A stretch of 64,000 bases of DNA from positions 1 to 64,000 of the forward strand of contig SEAD01000008.1 in assembly GCA_004173355.1 (NCBI GenBank), in the 5' to 3' direction. Position numbers and translations under genes: made by a program. The notes under the pieces were generated by a model, which saw only the letters and a program-made list of their open reading frames with translations, was not told the DNA's origin and did no database searches. Below are positions 1-7,444 of the stretch, in pieces. This DNA comes from Chitinophagaceae bacterium. GTDB taxonomy: Bacteria > Bacteroidota > Bacteroidia > Chitinophagales > Chitinophagaceae. Every line of letters begins with the position of its first letter. Position 1 is the first letter of the stretch.

Positions 1-357
1 GGACTGAATATCAATGGCTCGTGGAAACTGAACACACGCAATAAATTTGACTACCGGTATGGTAATAAAATTACCGTGAATGCACTGGCCTATTACAAAC
101 TGAAACTCTCTGACAAAATCAGCATCACACCAAACACCGGCGCACTCTATGAACGTTCCGCAAAAGACGAAAAGACCAGTTCGGTGGATGTCTGGGAAAC
201 CGGAGGTTATTCAGTGATGGGAACGGCAGGGTTTGAATTGTCCTTTGGCCGTTTTGGTGCAGGTGCGAATGTACAGACACCACTCGGGCAGCACCTGGGG
301 GAAGGAAAGGTCAGGGCGAGGGACCGGGGGATGGCCTACCTTAGCTTCTCCTTTTAA
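1..357 (+). CDS. Outer-membrane-type protein, C-terminal fragment
   Basis: The reading frame is open from the first base of the window, so the start lies upstream. The GTG at 76 is simply an internal Val codon. The visible part (about 118 residues) alternates polar and hydrophobic residues in short stretches that look like beta-strands. It ends in a terminal Phe (LSFSF), as is common for the last strand of outer-membrane beta-barrels. No domain can be named from so little. It is probably a secreted or outer-membrane protein unrelated to the next gene, which starts 38 bp later. Confidence 0.6.
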   Translation, partial: GLNINGSWKLNTRNKFDYRYGNKITVNALAYYKLKLSDKISITPNTGALYERSAKDEKTSSVDVWETGGYSVMGTAGFELSFGRFGAGANVQTPLGQHLGEGKVRARDRGMAYLSFSF

Positions 358-395
358 TTTTTAAACAAAACCGGCGACCTCCGGGTTATTCAACT

Positions 396-1190
396 ATGGA
401 TTTACAACTCAGCAACAAGACTGCCTTTGTCAGCGGGTCTACCGCCGGCATCGGTCTCGCGATCGCAGAAAGCCTTCTCCGGGAGGGCGCGAACGTGATT
501 ATCAACGGGCGCAGCCAGCGCACCGTTGATGCCGCACTTGAACAACTCCGCAAACAATTTCCCGGGTCAGCGATAAGTGGCATCCCGGCCGATTTTTCCA
601 GGGCGGAAGATGTAAAGAACCTGGTCAGCCAGTTACCGGTGATCGATATCCTGGTAAATAATGCGGGTATTTTTGAGCCCAAAGCCTTTACAGATATACC
701 GGACGAAGACTGGTTCCGCTTTTTTGAAGTCAACGTCATGAGCGGCATCCGGCTGTCCCGCGCGGTGTTCCCATCCATGCTCGAACGCAACTGGGGCAGG
801 ATCATTTTTATTTCAAGTGAGTCGGCCGTATTTATCCCGGAGGAAATGATCCATTACGGGATGACCAAAACCGCACAGCTGGCTGTGGCCCGGGGACTGG
901 CTGAATTATCTAAGAATACAGGTGTGACTGTCAATTCCATCCTGCCCGGACCCACACGTTCACAGGGCGTGGAAACATTCCTTGAAGATCTTTCAAAGGC
1001 CGGCAATATCACGATCCCCGAAGTGGAAAAGGATTTTTTTAAAACCATGCGTCCAACCTCCCTCCTGCAGCGTTTCCTCACAGTGGAGGAGATAGCCAAT
1101 ATCGTGACCTGGTATGCGAGTCCGCTGGCGTCCGCCACCAACGGGGCTTCTATCCGTGCTGAAGGCGGTCTTGTACGATCGATACTATGA
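396..1190 (+). CDS. SDR family oxidoreductase
   Basis: Short-chain dehydrogenase/reductase of 264 residues, the classical single-domain length. The N-terminal nucleotide-binding glycine motif reads SGSTAGIG (residues 13-20) and the structural NNAG motif is at 88-91. The catalytic set is Ser141, Tyr154 and Lys158 in a YxxxK motif. The C-terminal segment (GASIRAEGGLVRSIL) resembles the FabG-like subgroup. It should catalyse NAD(P)-dependent oxidation or reduction of an alcohol/carbonyl in the cytosol; the substrate cannot be read from the sequence. It stands alone, is followed at once by a terminator hairpin, and meets the DinB-like gene tail to tail. Confidence 0.9.
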   Translation: MDLQLSNKTAFVSGSTAGIGLAIAESLLREGANVIINGRSQRTVDAALEQLRKQFPGSAISGIPADFSRAEDVKNLVSQLPVIDILVNNAGIFEPKAFTDIPDEDWFRFFEVNVMSGIRLSRAVFPSMLERNWGRIIFISSESAVFIPEEMIHYGMTKTAQLAVARGLAELSKNTGVTVNSILPGPTRSQGVETFLEDLSKAGNITIPEVEKDFFKTMRPTSLLQRFLTVEEIANIVTWYASPLASATNGASIRAEGGLVRSIL

Positions 1191-1197
1191 TAAATAC

Positions 1198-1228
1198 AGG
1201 GGCTGTTTTATACGGCCCCTTTTATTTT
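1198..1228 (+). terminator. Rho-independent terminator after the SDR gene
   Basis: An 8-bp stem (1198-1205 with 1213-1220, one G-T pair) with a 7-base loop is followed by TTTTATTTT. It lies just past the SDR stop and would end plus-strand transcription before the convergent gene. Confidence 0.7.
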
Positions 1229-1732
1229 CTGCAGCTGGTGGATATGCCGTTTGCTGTGCACATAGGCAAAGTGCAATAATTCCTGCCGCGTGAAATGTCC
1301 CATATTGGGAAATTTAAAATCGATACAGGTCAGGGACAAATCTTCCTTTTCTGCGATAGCCAGCAGCCTGGCAAATACATTTCCCAGCGAAGAAACCATT
1401 TCACCCTTATCGTGTTTTTTGTCGGAAGGAAGGATAAAATCCGGCGACTGCAGTTTGGTACTGAAATCAAGGAAGATTTTTTCCAGCACCGGGATATTCT
1501 CTGCAGGATCGCGGAGGGTTGCTTCCACATGGCCATTGAGCAGTTGCGGCATACCCGAGATCGATTTGTAAATATGTTCGCCAACCTGGCCGGGTGTCCA
1601 GCTTCCCGCAAATGGCACTTTATTGAAATCATCGGGTGAAAAGGAATCAAGTGCCGCAGTGAAACCGTCCCCTGTTTCCCTGAGATCCTTCACCAGCTGT
1701 TGCCTGGTTGATTCAGTAATTGTAGCTGTCAT
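1208..1732 (-). CDS. DinB-like domain protein
   Basis: The 174-residue protein has the helical pattern of the DinB/YfiT-like metal-binding superfamily. An early His lies in the PGQVGEHIYKS segment near residue 53, and a paired HxxxH lies near the end (HSKRHIHQLQKI); together these look like the three-histidine metal site of that fold. There is no signal peptide, so it is cytosolic. Members include bacillithiol/mycothiol-dependent transferases, but many have no known reaction and none is assigned here. It is transcribed alone, convergent with the SDR gene. Confidence 0.75.
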   Translation of the reverse strand: MTATITESTRQQLVKDLRETGDGFTAALDSFSPDDFNKVPFAGSWTPGQVGEHIYKSISGMPQLLNGHVEATLRDPAENIPVLEKIFLDFSTKLQSPDFILPSDKKHDKGEMVSSLGNVFARLLAIAEKEDLSLTCIDFKFPNMGHFTRQELLHFAYVHSKRHIHQLQKIKGAV

Positions 1733-1854
1733 AATCCATGTTTTTGTTACCCTGAAATTACGACGATCGCGGATCCTGCCCGGCTGCCGGAAGCGACAGT
1801 ATTGGGGTCAGACGGGACAATCCTGCGGGTAGAGCACCGGATGCCGTATTTTGG

Positions 1855-2388
1855 ATGTCCATTAAACCCCTTGTTATGCGTGTCCTGCTTTTTACCTGCC
1901 TGCTGCTGGCAAGCCCTGCCCTGCCTGCACAGAAAAAACTGAAGGTTGAAATATCCGCCCAGGGAGATACATCCTGGTCGACCAGCGAAACAAAAATTTA
2001 CAATAGTCCGGGTGGCAACAAGGCCGCTGGTGATTACCTGAAAACATCGGTGTACAAAAACAAGGACGGTTATAAACTTGTGTTGTCCATCCAGACCGGG
2101 CGCACCAATATGTTCAATATTGAACGGGGGGCCGCAGCTGAAATCACCCTTGCGGATGGCAGTTCACTTACATTGCCTAGCCTGCGCGACCAGGCAGCGA
2201 GGCGGCTGGCTAGTTATTACGGATGTTTTATTTATGCATTCTACGCCCTCGACGCGGCTACTATCCGGGATCTCAAATCCCGGGACATTACCAATGTATC
2301 GGTCAGCACCTCAACAGGCAAAATGATTTTTCCCATAAAATCAAAAGACGGTGACAGCATCCGCAGGTTACTCGAAAAATTTGAGTGA
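1855..2388 (+). CDS. Secreted protein of unknown function
   Basis: This 177-residue protein begins with a clear signal peptide (MRVLLFTCLLLASPALPAQ follows Met8). Either the ATG at 1855 or the one at 1876 may be the start; the second gives a more typical signal peptide. The mature part is rich in Thr, Ser and Lys, contains single Cys and Tyr-Tyr positions in the middle, and shows no motif I recognise. It is probably periplasmic. It stands alone between the DinB-like gene and the S10 peptidase, with about 150 bp on its 3' side. Confidence 0.6.
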   Translation: MSIKPLVMRVLLFTCLLLASPALPAQKKLKVEISAQGDTSWSTSETKIYNSPGGNKAAGDYLKTSVYKNKDGYKLVLSIQTGRTNMFNIERGAAAEITLADGSSLTLPSLRDQAARRLASYYGCFIYAFYALDAATIRDLKSRDITNVSVSTSTGKMIFPIKSKDGDSIRRLLEKFE

Positions 2389-2537
2389 TTGCTGTCCCGC
2401 AATACAGCAGGGTAATCAGGTGCGAGCGAGAAATGGGAGTATGGCTGACGTAATCCGGATAAGATCGTCCCATTTCCATGTGGCAGCGCTTTTTGAGTTA
2501 GATTTGGATCATCAGTTTATCCAATTCTAAACTACTT

Positions 2538-4094
2538 ATGAACCTGACAAAGATTTCCGGCATCTCTATCGTCCTCCTGTTATGTACTACGCTGCTCCAG
2601 GCACAGCAACGACCCGCGGAACCGGCTAAGCCAAAACCGGAAGCCCCCGCTACAAAGACTGAATCAAAAGAATCCGGCAACCTGGTGTTTAACCCCGACC
2701 AGGCCGTGACCACCAGCCACGAAGTGACCATCAAGGGATCGAGATTCCCTTATAAGGCAACCGCCGGTACCATGCCCGTCTGGGATGAGGAAGGAAAAAC
2801 CATCGCGGGGCTGTTCTACACGTATTATGAACGCTCGGATGTAAAGGACCGCAGCATGCGGCCACTGGTGATTTCCTTTAATGGCGGGCCAGGTTCGGCT
2901 TCCGTATGGATGCATATTGCCTACACCGGCCCTGTATTGCTGAATATCGACGATGAAGGTTACCCCGTGCAGCCTTATGGTTACAAGGAGAATCCTTATT
3001 CCATCCTCGATGTGGCGGATATCGTATTCGTTGACCCCGTGAATACCGGTTATTCGCGGATGATGAGCAAGGATGGTCCACGTTCGAAATTCTTTGGGGT
3101 AAATGCCGATATCAAATACCTGGCTGAATGGATCAATACATTTGTAACCCGCAACAACCGATGGGCTTCACCAAAATTCCTGATCGGTGAAAGTTACGGT
3201 ACTACCCGTGTATCCGGTCTGGCACTTGAACTCCAGGAATCACAGTGGATGTACTTCAACGGTGTGGTACTCGTGTCGCCAACCGACCTGGGTATCGAAC
3301 GCGGAGCCCCGCTGGACGCGGCTTTGCGTCTCCCCTATTTTGCAGCAACCGCCTGGTACCATAAAAAACTGCCGGCTGACCTGCAGCAGAAAGACCTGGA
3401 TGCCATGTTACCGGAGGTGGAAAATTTCACCATGAATGAACTGGTGCCGGCGATCAACAAAGGCGGACTGATTGCCGCAGCCGAGCGTAAGGCTATTGTT
3501 GCAAAAATGGCCAGGTATTCCGGCATCAGCGAGACCGTTATTTCACAGAATAACCTCGATGTATCCACCAATCTTTTCTGGAAAGAACTGCTGCGCGACA
3601 GTGGATATACCGTTGGCCGTCTGGATTCGCGTTATAAAGGGGTGGACCTCCGTGATGCAGGGGATCGTCCGGATTACAACTCGGAACTGACTTCCTGGCT
3701 CCATTCATTTACCCCGCCGATCAATATGTACCTCCGGCAGGAACTGAATTACAAAACTGATTTTAAATACAACCTCTTCGGACCGGTGCATCCATGGGAC
3801 CAGTCGAATAACCACACGGGTCGTGACCTTGGTGACGCCATGCGCATGAATCCATACCTCAACGTGATGGTGCAGTCCGGGTATTTTGATGGTGCCTGCG
3901 ATTACTTCAATGCGAAATACAATATGTGGCAGATTGACCCGACAGGCAAACTGAAGGATCGTATGTCATTCCAGGGCTACCGCAGCGGGCACATGATGTA
4001 CCTGCGCCGCGAAGACCTGCAGTCCAGCAATGAACATATCCGGGAGTTCATCAAAAAATCGGTATTGAAACCCGGCACACCCGCAAGGTTCTAG
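2538..4094 (+). CDS. Secreted S10 serine carboxypeptidase
   Basis: The 518-residue protein has a signal peptide ending near residue 22 and a Pro/Lys/Glu-rich linker. The body is a peptidase S10 (carboxypeptidase Y-like) alpha/beta-hydrolase. The substrate-binding motif FNGGPGSAS is near residue 115. The nucleophile is Ser219 in GESYG and the catalytic His is His485 in YRSGHMMY. Asp451 or Asp455 (YFDGACDY) is the likely acid. It should remove C-terminal residues from peptides in the periplasm or outside. The stop codon overlaps that of the convergent TlpA-like gene by a few bases. Confidence 0.9.
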   Translation: MNLTKISGISIVLLLCTTLLQAQQRPAEPAKPKPEAPATKTESKESGNLVFNPDQAVTTSHEVTIKGSRFPYKATAGTMPVWDEEGKTIAGLFYTYYERSDVKDRSMRPLVISFNGGPGSASVWMHIAYTGPVLLNIDDEGYPVQPYGYKENPYSILDVADIVFVDPVNTGYSRMMSKDGPRSKFFGVNADIKYLAEWINTFVTRNNRWASPKFLIGESYGTTRVSGLALELQESQWMYFNGVVLVSPTDLGIERGAPLDAALRLPYFAATAWYHKKLPADLQQKDLDAMLPEVENFTMNELVPAINKGGLIAAAERKAIVAKMARYSGISETVISQNNLDVSTNLFWKELLRDSGYTVGRLDSRYKGVDLRDAGDRPDYNSELTSWLHSFTPPINMYLRQELNYKTDFKYNLFGPVHPWDQSNNHTGRDLGDAMRMNPYLNVMVQSGYFDGACDYFNAKYNMWQIDPTGKLKDRMSFQGYRSGHMMYLRREDLQSSNEHIREFIKKSVLKPGTPARF

Positions 4095-5254
4095 AGCCGC
4101 TTGCGGAGTTCGGTGATCATTTCATCGAGATTACCTTCCCCGTTTTTTATAATGCGACCGTCCGGTCCAACCAGTACATAGGTTGGACGGGCGGTCACTT
4201 TATATACAGTGGTCACCGATTCATCCGCGAGTAATGTGGGATAGGAAATGCTGTTCCGTTCGGCCAGGTTCCTGACCTGGTTGCGGTTTTCCGTGGTCAC
4301 ACCAAGGATCACCAGCCCTTTGCCACGTAGCTCCCGGTACAGCGAATCTTTTTTCGGAATTGCCTGGATGCAATAGCCACACCAGCTCTCCCAGAAATCG
4401 ATCAGAACATATTTGCCACGATAAGCCGAAAGTTTTTCCATATTTCCCTGCAATGACGGGAAACTGAAGTCAGCAGTCATTTTGCCGGAGAGGTCAACGC
4501 GGTCGCCGGGTTTTGCCGTTGCCGGCCGGAGGTTTTCTGTTTTTGTGTAAACGCCTGCCGGTTCGCGGAGATAAATAGAATCAAGGTCGCCTGGGCTATT
4601 TACCCGCACGGATGAGACCCTGAAAATATTGCTTTGCACCGAACCATTAAAGTCTGTCACACTTCCCAGTTCCTTCACCTGCAAGTCAGCGATGGAAACA
4701 ACCATCCATTTTTTCCATTTCAGTTCTTTGGTGTCAGGATATACGAACGTGAGGCGATAGTTTGCGTCTTCTTCCACAACGGTAATGGCTGGTCCGCGGC
4801 TCATGTATTTTCGAAACAGTGCAGTATCGGTAAATACCATATCCAGCGCCCGCAGGGCAGTGCGTGCCTTAGCGGGATTATTTTCATTGTTTGCAAAACC
4901 AGACGGATCCACCACAAGCAGTCCGCGGCTTTTATGACGGTATTCATAAGCCCGCTGGCCATCGTAATAATAGTCCAGGTCCTCCTTCCCATCATTGCCC
5001 CGCAGGTGGAACCGCGCGCCAAAATAGGGATCCTGCCGGCGGGTTTCGATCCATACAGTACTGGACGCACTATGCAGGGAATCATCCATGCCATGGCTGA
5101 TGATGGTACGAATGCCGGAATAACGGACGAGCTGGTGTTTGCTGTTCATCACTTCCATACGGTGCAGGATATCGGTGGCTCGGAGACTGTCATCCGGACC
5201 GGCACTAACAAAAAAAGGGAGCAGGATGAACAGGAAGCAGGGGAAATGTCTCAT
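4091..5254 (-). CDS. TlpA-like thioredoxin-fold protein with N-terminal lipoprotein-sorting-like domain
   Basis: The frame is open upstream, but the start is taken at the ATG at 5252-5254 because it begins a signal peptide (MRHFPCFLFILLPFFVSAG). The protein is then 387 residues. The N-terminal 200 residues resemble the LolA/LolB-type 'outer membrane lipoprotein-sorting' fold often fused to thioredoxins in Bacteroidota. The C-terminal 140 residues are a TlpA/ResA/AhpC-TSA domain with the redox pair WCGYC and the later cis-Pro segment ARPTYVLVGPDG. It likely acts as a periplasmic thiol reductant. It is divergent from the LytS-type kinase, with 175 bp between the two starts. Confidence 0.85.
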   Translation of the reverse strand: MRHFPCFLFILLPFFVSAGPDDSLRATDILHRMEVMNSKHQLVRYSGIRTIISHGMDDSLHSASSTVWIETRRQDPYFGARFHLRGNDGKEDLDYYYDGQRAYEYRHKSRGLLVVDPSGFANNENNPAKARTALRALDMVFTDTALFRKYMSRGPAITVVEEDANYRLTFVYPDTKELKWKKWMVVSIADLQVKELGSVTDFNGSVQSNIFRVSSVRVNSPGDLDSIYLREPAGVYTKTENLRPATAKPGDRVDLSGKMTADFSFPSLQGNMEKLSAYRGKYVLIDFWESWCGYCIQAIPKKDSLYRELRGKGLVILGVTTENRNQVRNLAERNSISYPTLLADESVTTVYKVTARPTYVLVGPDGRIIKNGEGNLDEMITELRKRL

Positions 5255-5429
5255 GCAGAAAAATTTGGGTTCATTGCAAAGCAATGGAGAGCAACGCAGG
5301 ATGTCAAATCCTTTCGGCAGGCATGCCGGATTATTCGCCGGCTGTGTGGCATCGCGGACTCGTCGAACGACACAGGGAATTCGTCGAAACAATTTGAACG
5401 CGGGCTTGGTATCTTGCATCTTTATAAAC

Positions 5430-6509
5430 ATGGAACCAAAAACCCGGCATCCGCTGCTCAACTGGACACGCACCGAACTGTGGTTTTTCTTTATATTCTT
5501 TTTCCTCTTTCATTTCGTGCAGGATATCCAGTACCTGAATCATCCGGATATATTTCCCCAAAACCGGAACACGGTGCTTTATTCGTTTATCGGGGATTTA
5601 TACACCGTGATTCCCTATGCATTGTATTACAAACTTCTCACACCATTGCTGCTTCGCAAAAAGATTGTCCGGTTTACCCTCCTGCTGATCCTGGGGATAT
5701 TTGCCTTTGACTGGTATAACCGGTTAATGGACTGGTGTGTTGCCAATGCCAGCTTCCTTCCTGACCAGGTACGGGGATTCGGGGCAAGGGGGCTGAAAGA
5801 TCTCAGGATTTTTGGCCGGCAGTCTGTGCTGCTGACCTTGCAGAGGCTGCTCTGTGTCACGGCCCTGGCATACTGGAAACAGTCAAGGGACCAACAGGAC
5901 CATCTGAACTATCTCCGGCAGGAACAGCTCCGGTTACAACTCGACAACCTGAAAGCGCAGCTGCAGCCGCATTTCTTTTTTAATACGCTCAACAATATCT
6001 ATTCCCTGGCTGTGAAAAATTCGGCCGCCACTGCCGGCACTATCGCACAGTTGTCGGACCTGATGCGCTATGTACTGAATCACACATCCGATAAACTGGT
6101 ATCATTAAAAGGCGAGACCGGGTTCCTTGGAAATTATATCGCACTCGAACGGATCCGCCACCGTGATCCGGAGCAGGTAAGGTTCCACGTGCAGGGAAAC
6201 ACCGAAGGATTGATGATCCCGCCGCTCCTCTTCCTCCCGTTTGTGGAAAATGCATTCAAACACGGTCTGGAAACGGGTACTGACAGCTTCGCTGAAATAC
6301 TGGTGATTTATGCGGACGGACAACTTACCCTTCATGTAAAAAACAGTTATGGCAGCAGCCCGGACCTGACCGGTTATAAAGGCGGACTCGGGATCAGCAA
6401 CGCCCGGCAACGGCTGGAGCTCATTTATCCGGCACAACATGAAATCAGCATCAGTGACAGCAACGGCATTTTCTCGGTAACTTTAAATATCCAACTCCGC
6501 CCCGAATGA
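5430..6509 (+). CDS. LytS/YehU-type sensor histidine kinase
   Basis: The ATG at 5430 is preferred over upstream codons because the extra residues are low in hydrophobicity and overlap the divergent TlpA-like gene. The protein is then 359 residues. Four membrane helices fill the N-terminal 150 residues. The His_kinase (PF06580-type) domain follows, with the phospho-acceptor His181 in LQPHFFFNTLNN, and a HATPase domain with an N-box near FVENAFKHG. No periplasmic sensor domain is visible, so the signal is probably read in the membrane. It overlaps the next gene by four bases (ATGA), so the two form one operon and a cognate pair. Confidence 0.9.
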   Translation: MEPKTRHPLLNWTRTELWFFFIFFFLFHFVQDIQYLNHPDIFPQNRNTVLYSFIGDLYTVIPYALYYKLLTPLLLRKKIVRFTLLLILGIFAFDWYNRLMDWCVANASFLPDQVRGFGARGLKDLRIFGRQSVLLTLQRLLCVTALAYWKQSRDQQDHLNYLRQEQLRLQLDNLKAQLQPHFFFNTLNNIYSLAVKNSAATAGTIAQLSDLMRYVLNHTSDKLVSLKGETGFLGNYIALERIRHRDPEQVRFHVQGNTEGLMIPPLLFLPFVENAFKHGLETGTDSFAEILVIYADGQLTLHVKNSYGSSPDLTGYKGGLGISNARQRLELIYPAQHEISISDSNGIFSVTLNIQLRPE

Positions 6510-7192
6510 TCAATTGCCTGATTGTAGAAGATGAGCCACTGGCGCAGGAACTGCTGCAACGGTATATCAATGCAACGGATGGTTTACATCTCGTTGCCAC
6601 CTGCGACAATACTTCTGCCGCACAAACCATCCTGTCAGCCGGAAATACAGACCTTGTTTTCCTTGATATAAAAATGCCGGGTATGAACGGCATGGATTTC
6701 CTGAAATCATTGCCCCATCCCCCACCGGTGATATTTACCACCGCATACCCCGACTATGCGGTTGAAAGTTATGAGCTTCTGGCAGTGGATTACCTGCTCA
6801 AGCCGGTAACCTTCCAGCGTTTTACCAGGGCCATGGAAAAATTCAGGAAAGAAAATGCAAAGGAGGAACCGGGACCGGTGAAGCCGGAATGGTTTTACAT
6901 CCGCGTCGGAGCCGAACTGGTTCGGGTGAAACTGGATGAACTTTTATATGTCGAAGCAAAAAAGGATTATGTACAGGTGCTGACCCGCCAGCAGTCCTGG
7001 CTCACGCATATGACCATGAAAGCTGTTGAAGAATCATTGCCGGCAGGATTTATAAGGGTGCATCGATCATTTATTATCAATGCCGCGCATGTAAACAGCT
7101 GGGCAAGGAAATCGGTACAAATCGGGGAGAAAGAAATCCCCGTGAGTGAATCCTACCGCAAGACAGTGGAAAAATATTCGGGGAAGCTGTGA
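6506..7192 (+). CDS. LytTR-family response regulator
   Basis: The 228-residue protein has an N-terminal receiver domain with the acidic pair in VEDE, phospho-acceptor Asp54 (FLDIKMPGMNG), Thr79 and Lys99. The C-terminal LytTR DNA-binding domain runs from about residue 130 to 225 and shows the typical YVEAKKDYVQV and FIRVHRSFIIN segments. It is translationally coupled to the kinase through the ATGA overlap at 6506-6509. Targets are not visible; the neighbouring FtsX-type permease is transcribed the other way and could be one, but this is only a guess. Confidence 0.92.
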   Translation: MINCLIVEDEPLAQELLQRYINATDGLHLVATCDNTSAAQTILSAGNTDLVFLDIKMPGMNGMDFLKSLPHPPPVIFTTAYPDYAVESYELLAVDYLLKPVTFQRFTRAMEKFRKENAKEEPGPVKPEWFYIRVGAELVRVKLDELLYVEAKKDYVQVLTRQQSWLTHMTMKAVEESLPAGFIRVHRSFIINAAHVNSWARKSVQIGEKEIPVSESYRKTVEKYSGKL

Positions 7193-7211
7193 CGGATCAC
7201 ATGGCTTCCCC
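7180..7211. terminator. Hairpin at the LytTR gene end, possibly bidirectional
   Basis: GGGGAAGC pairs with GCTTCCCC and, further in, TGTGA pairs with TCACA, with a two-base bulge and a CGGA loop. The stem contains the LytTR stop codon. Read on the minus strand it is followed by GAATATTTTT, so it can also end transcription of the small gene at 7219-7401. Confidence 0.5.
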
Positions 7212-7218
7212 GAATCGG

Positions 7219-7401
7219 TTACTTGTTTTTATCTTTTTCCTTGTCGGCTTCTTCCTTGGACACGTTTTTATCATTCTCCTCGCCTGTTTCCTTTACATTC
7301 TGCACAAGGGATGAAATAGGTCCTTCCATTTTTTCCTGCGGATCGGTGTTTTCCGGCGAATCTTTCGGCGGATGTTCTTTTGAGTATTTTTTGTCGTCCA
7401 T
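7219..7401 (-). CDS. Small highly charged hydrophilic protein
   Basis: This 60-residue protein is almost entirely Lys, Glu, Asp, Asn and Pro, with only a short apolar patch (ISSLVQNV) in the middle. It has no signal peptide, no Cys and no recognisable domain, and is likely disordered. It has a good ATG, sits in its own slot between the LytTR and permease genes, and is followed by a terminator-like hairpin, which favours a real gene. Such small charged proteins are common and often stress-linked, but no function can be assigned. Confidence 0.5.
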   Translation of the reverse strand: MDDKKYSKEHPPKDSPENTDPQEKMEGPISSLVQNVKETGEENDKNVSKEEADKEKDKNK

Positions 7402-7444
7402 AACGGTTATTTCCCATTATGGAATCAAATTCCGGGCCGGTGAA

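Noticed and set aside
4634-5710. Long plus-strand open frame (358 codons) over the TlpA-like gene
   Set aside because: It is antisense to a gene with clear domains and signal peptide, and its translation has no recognisable features.
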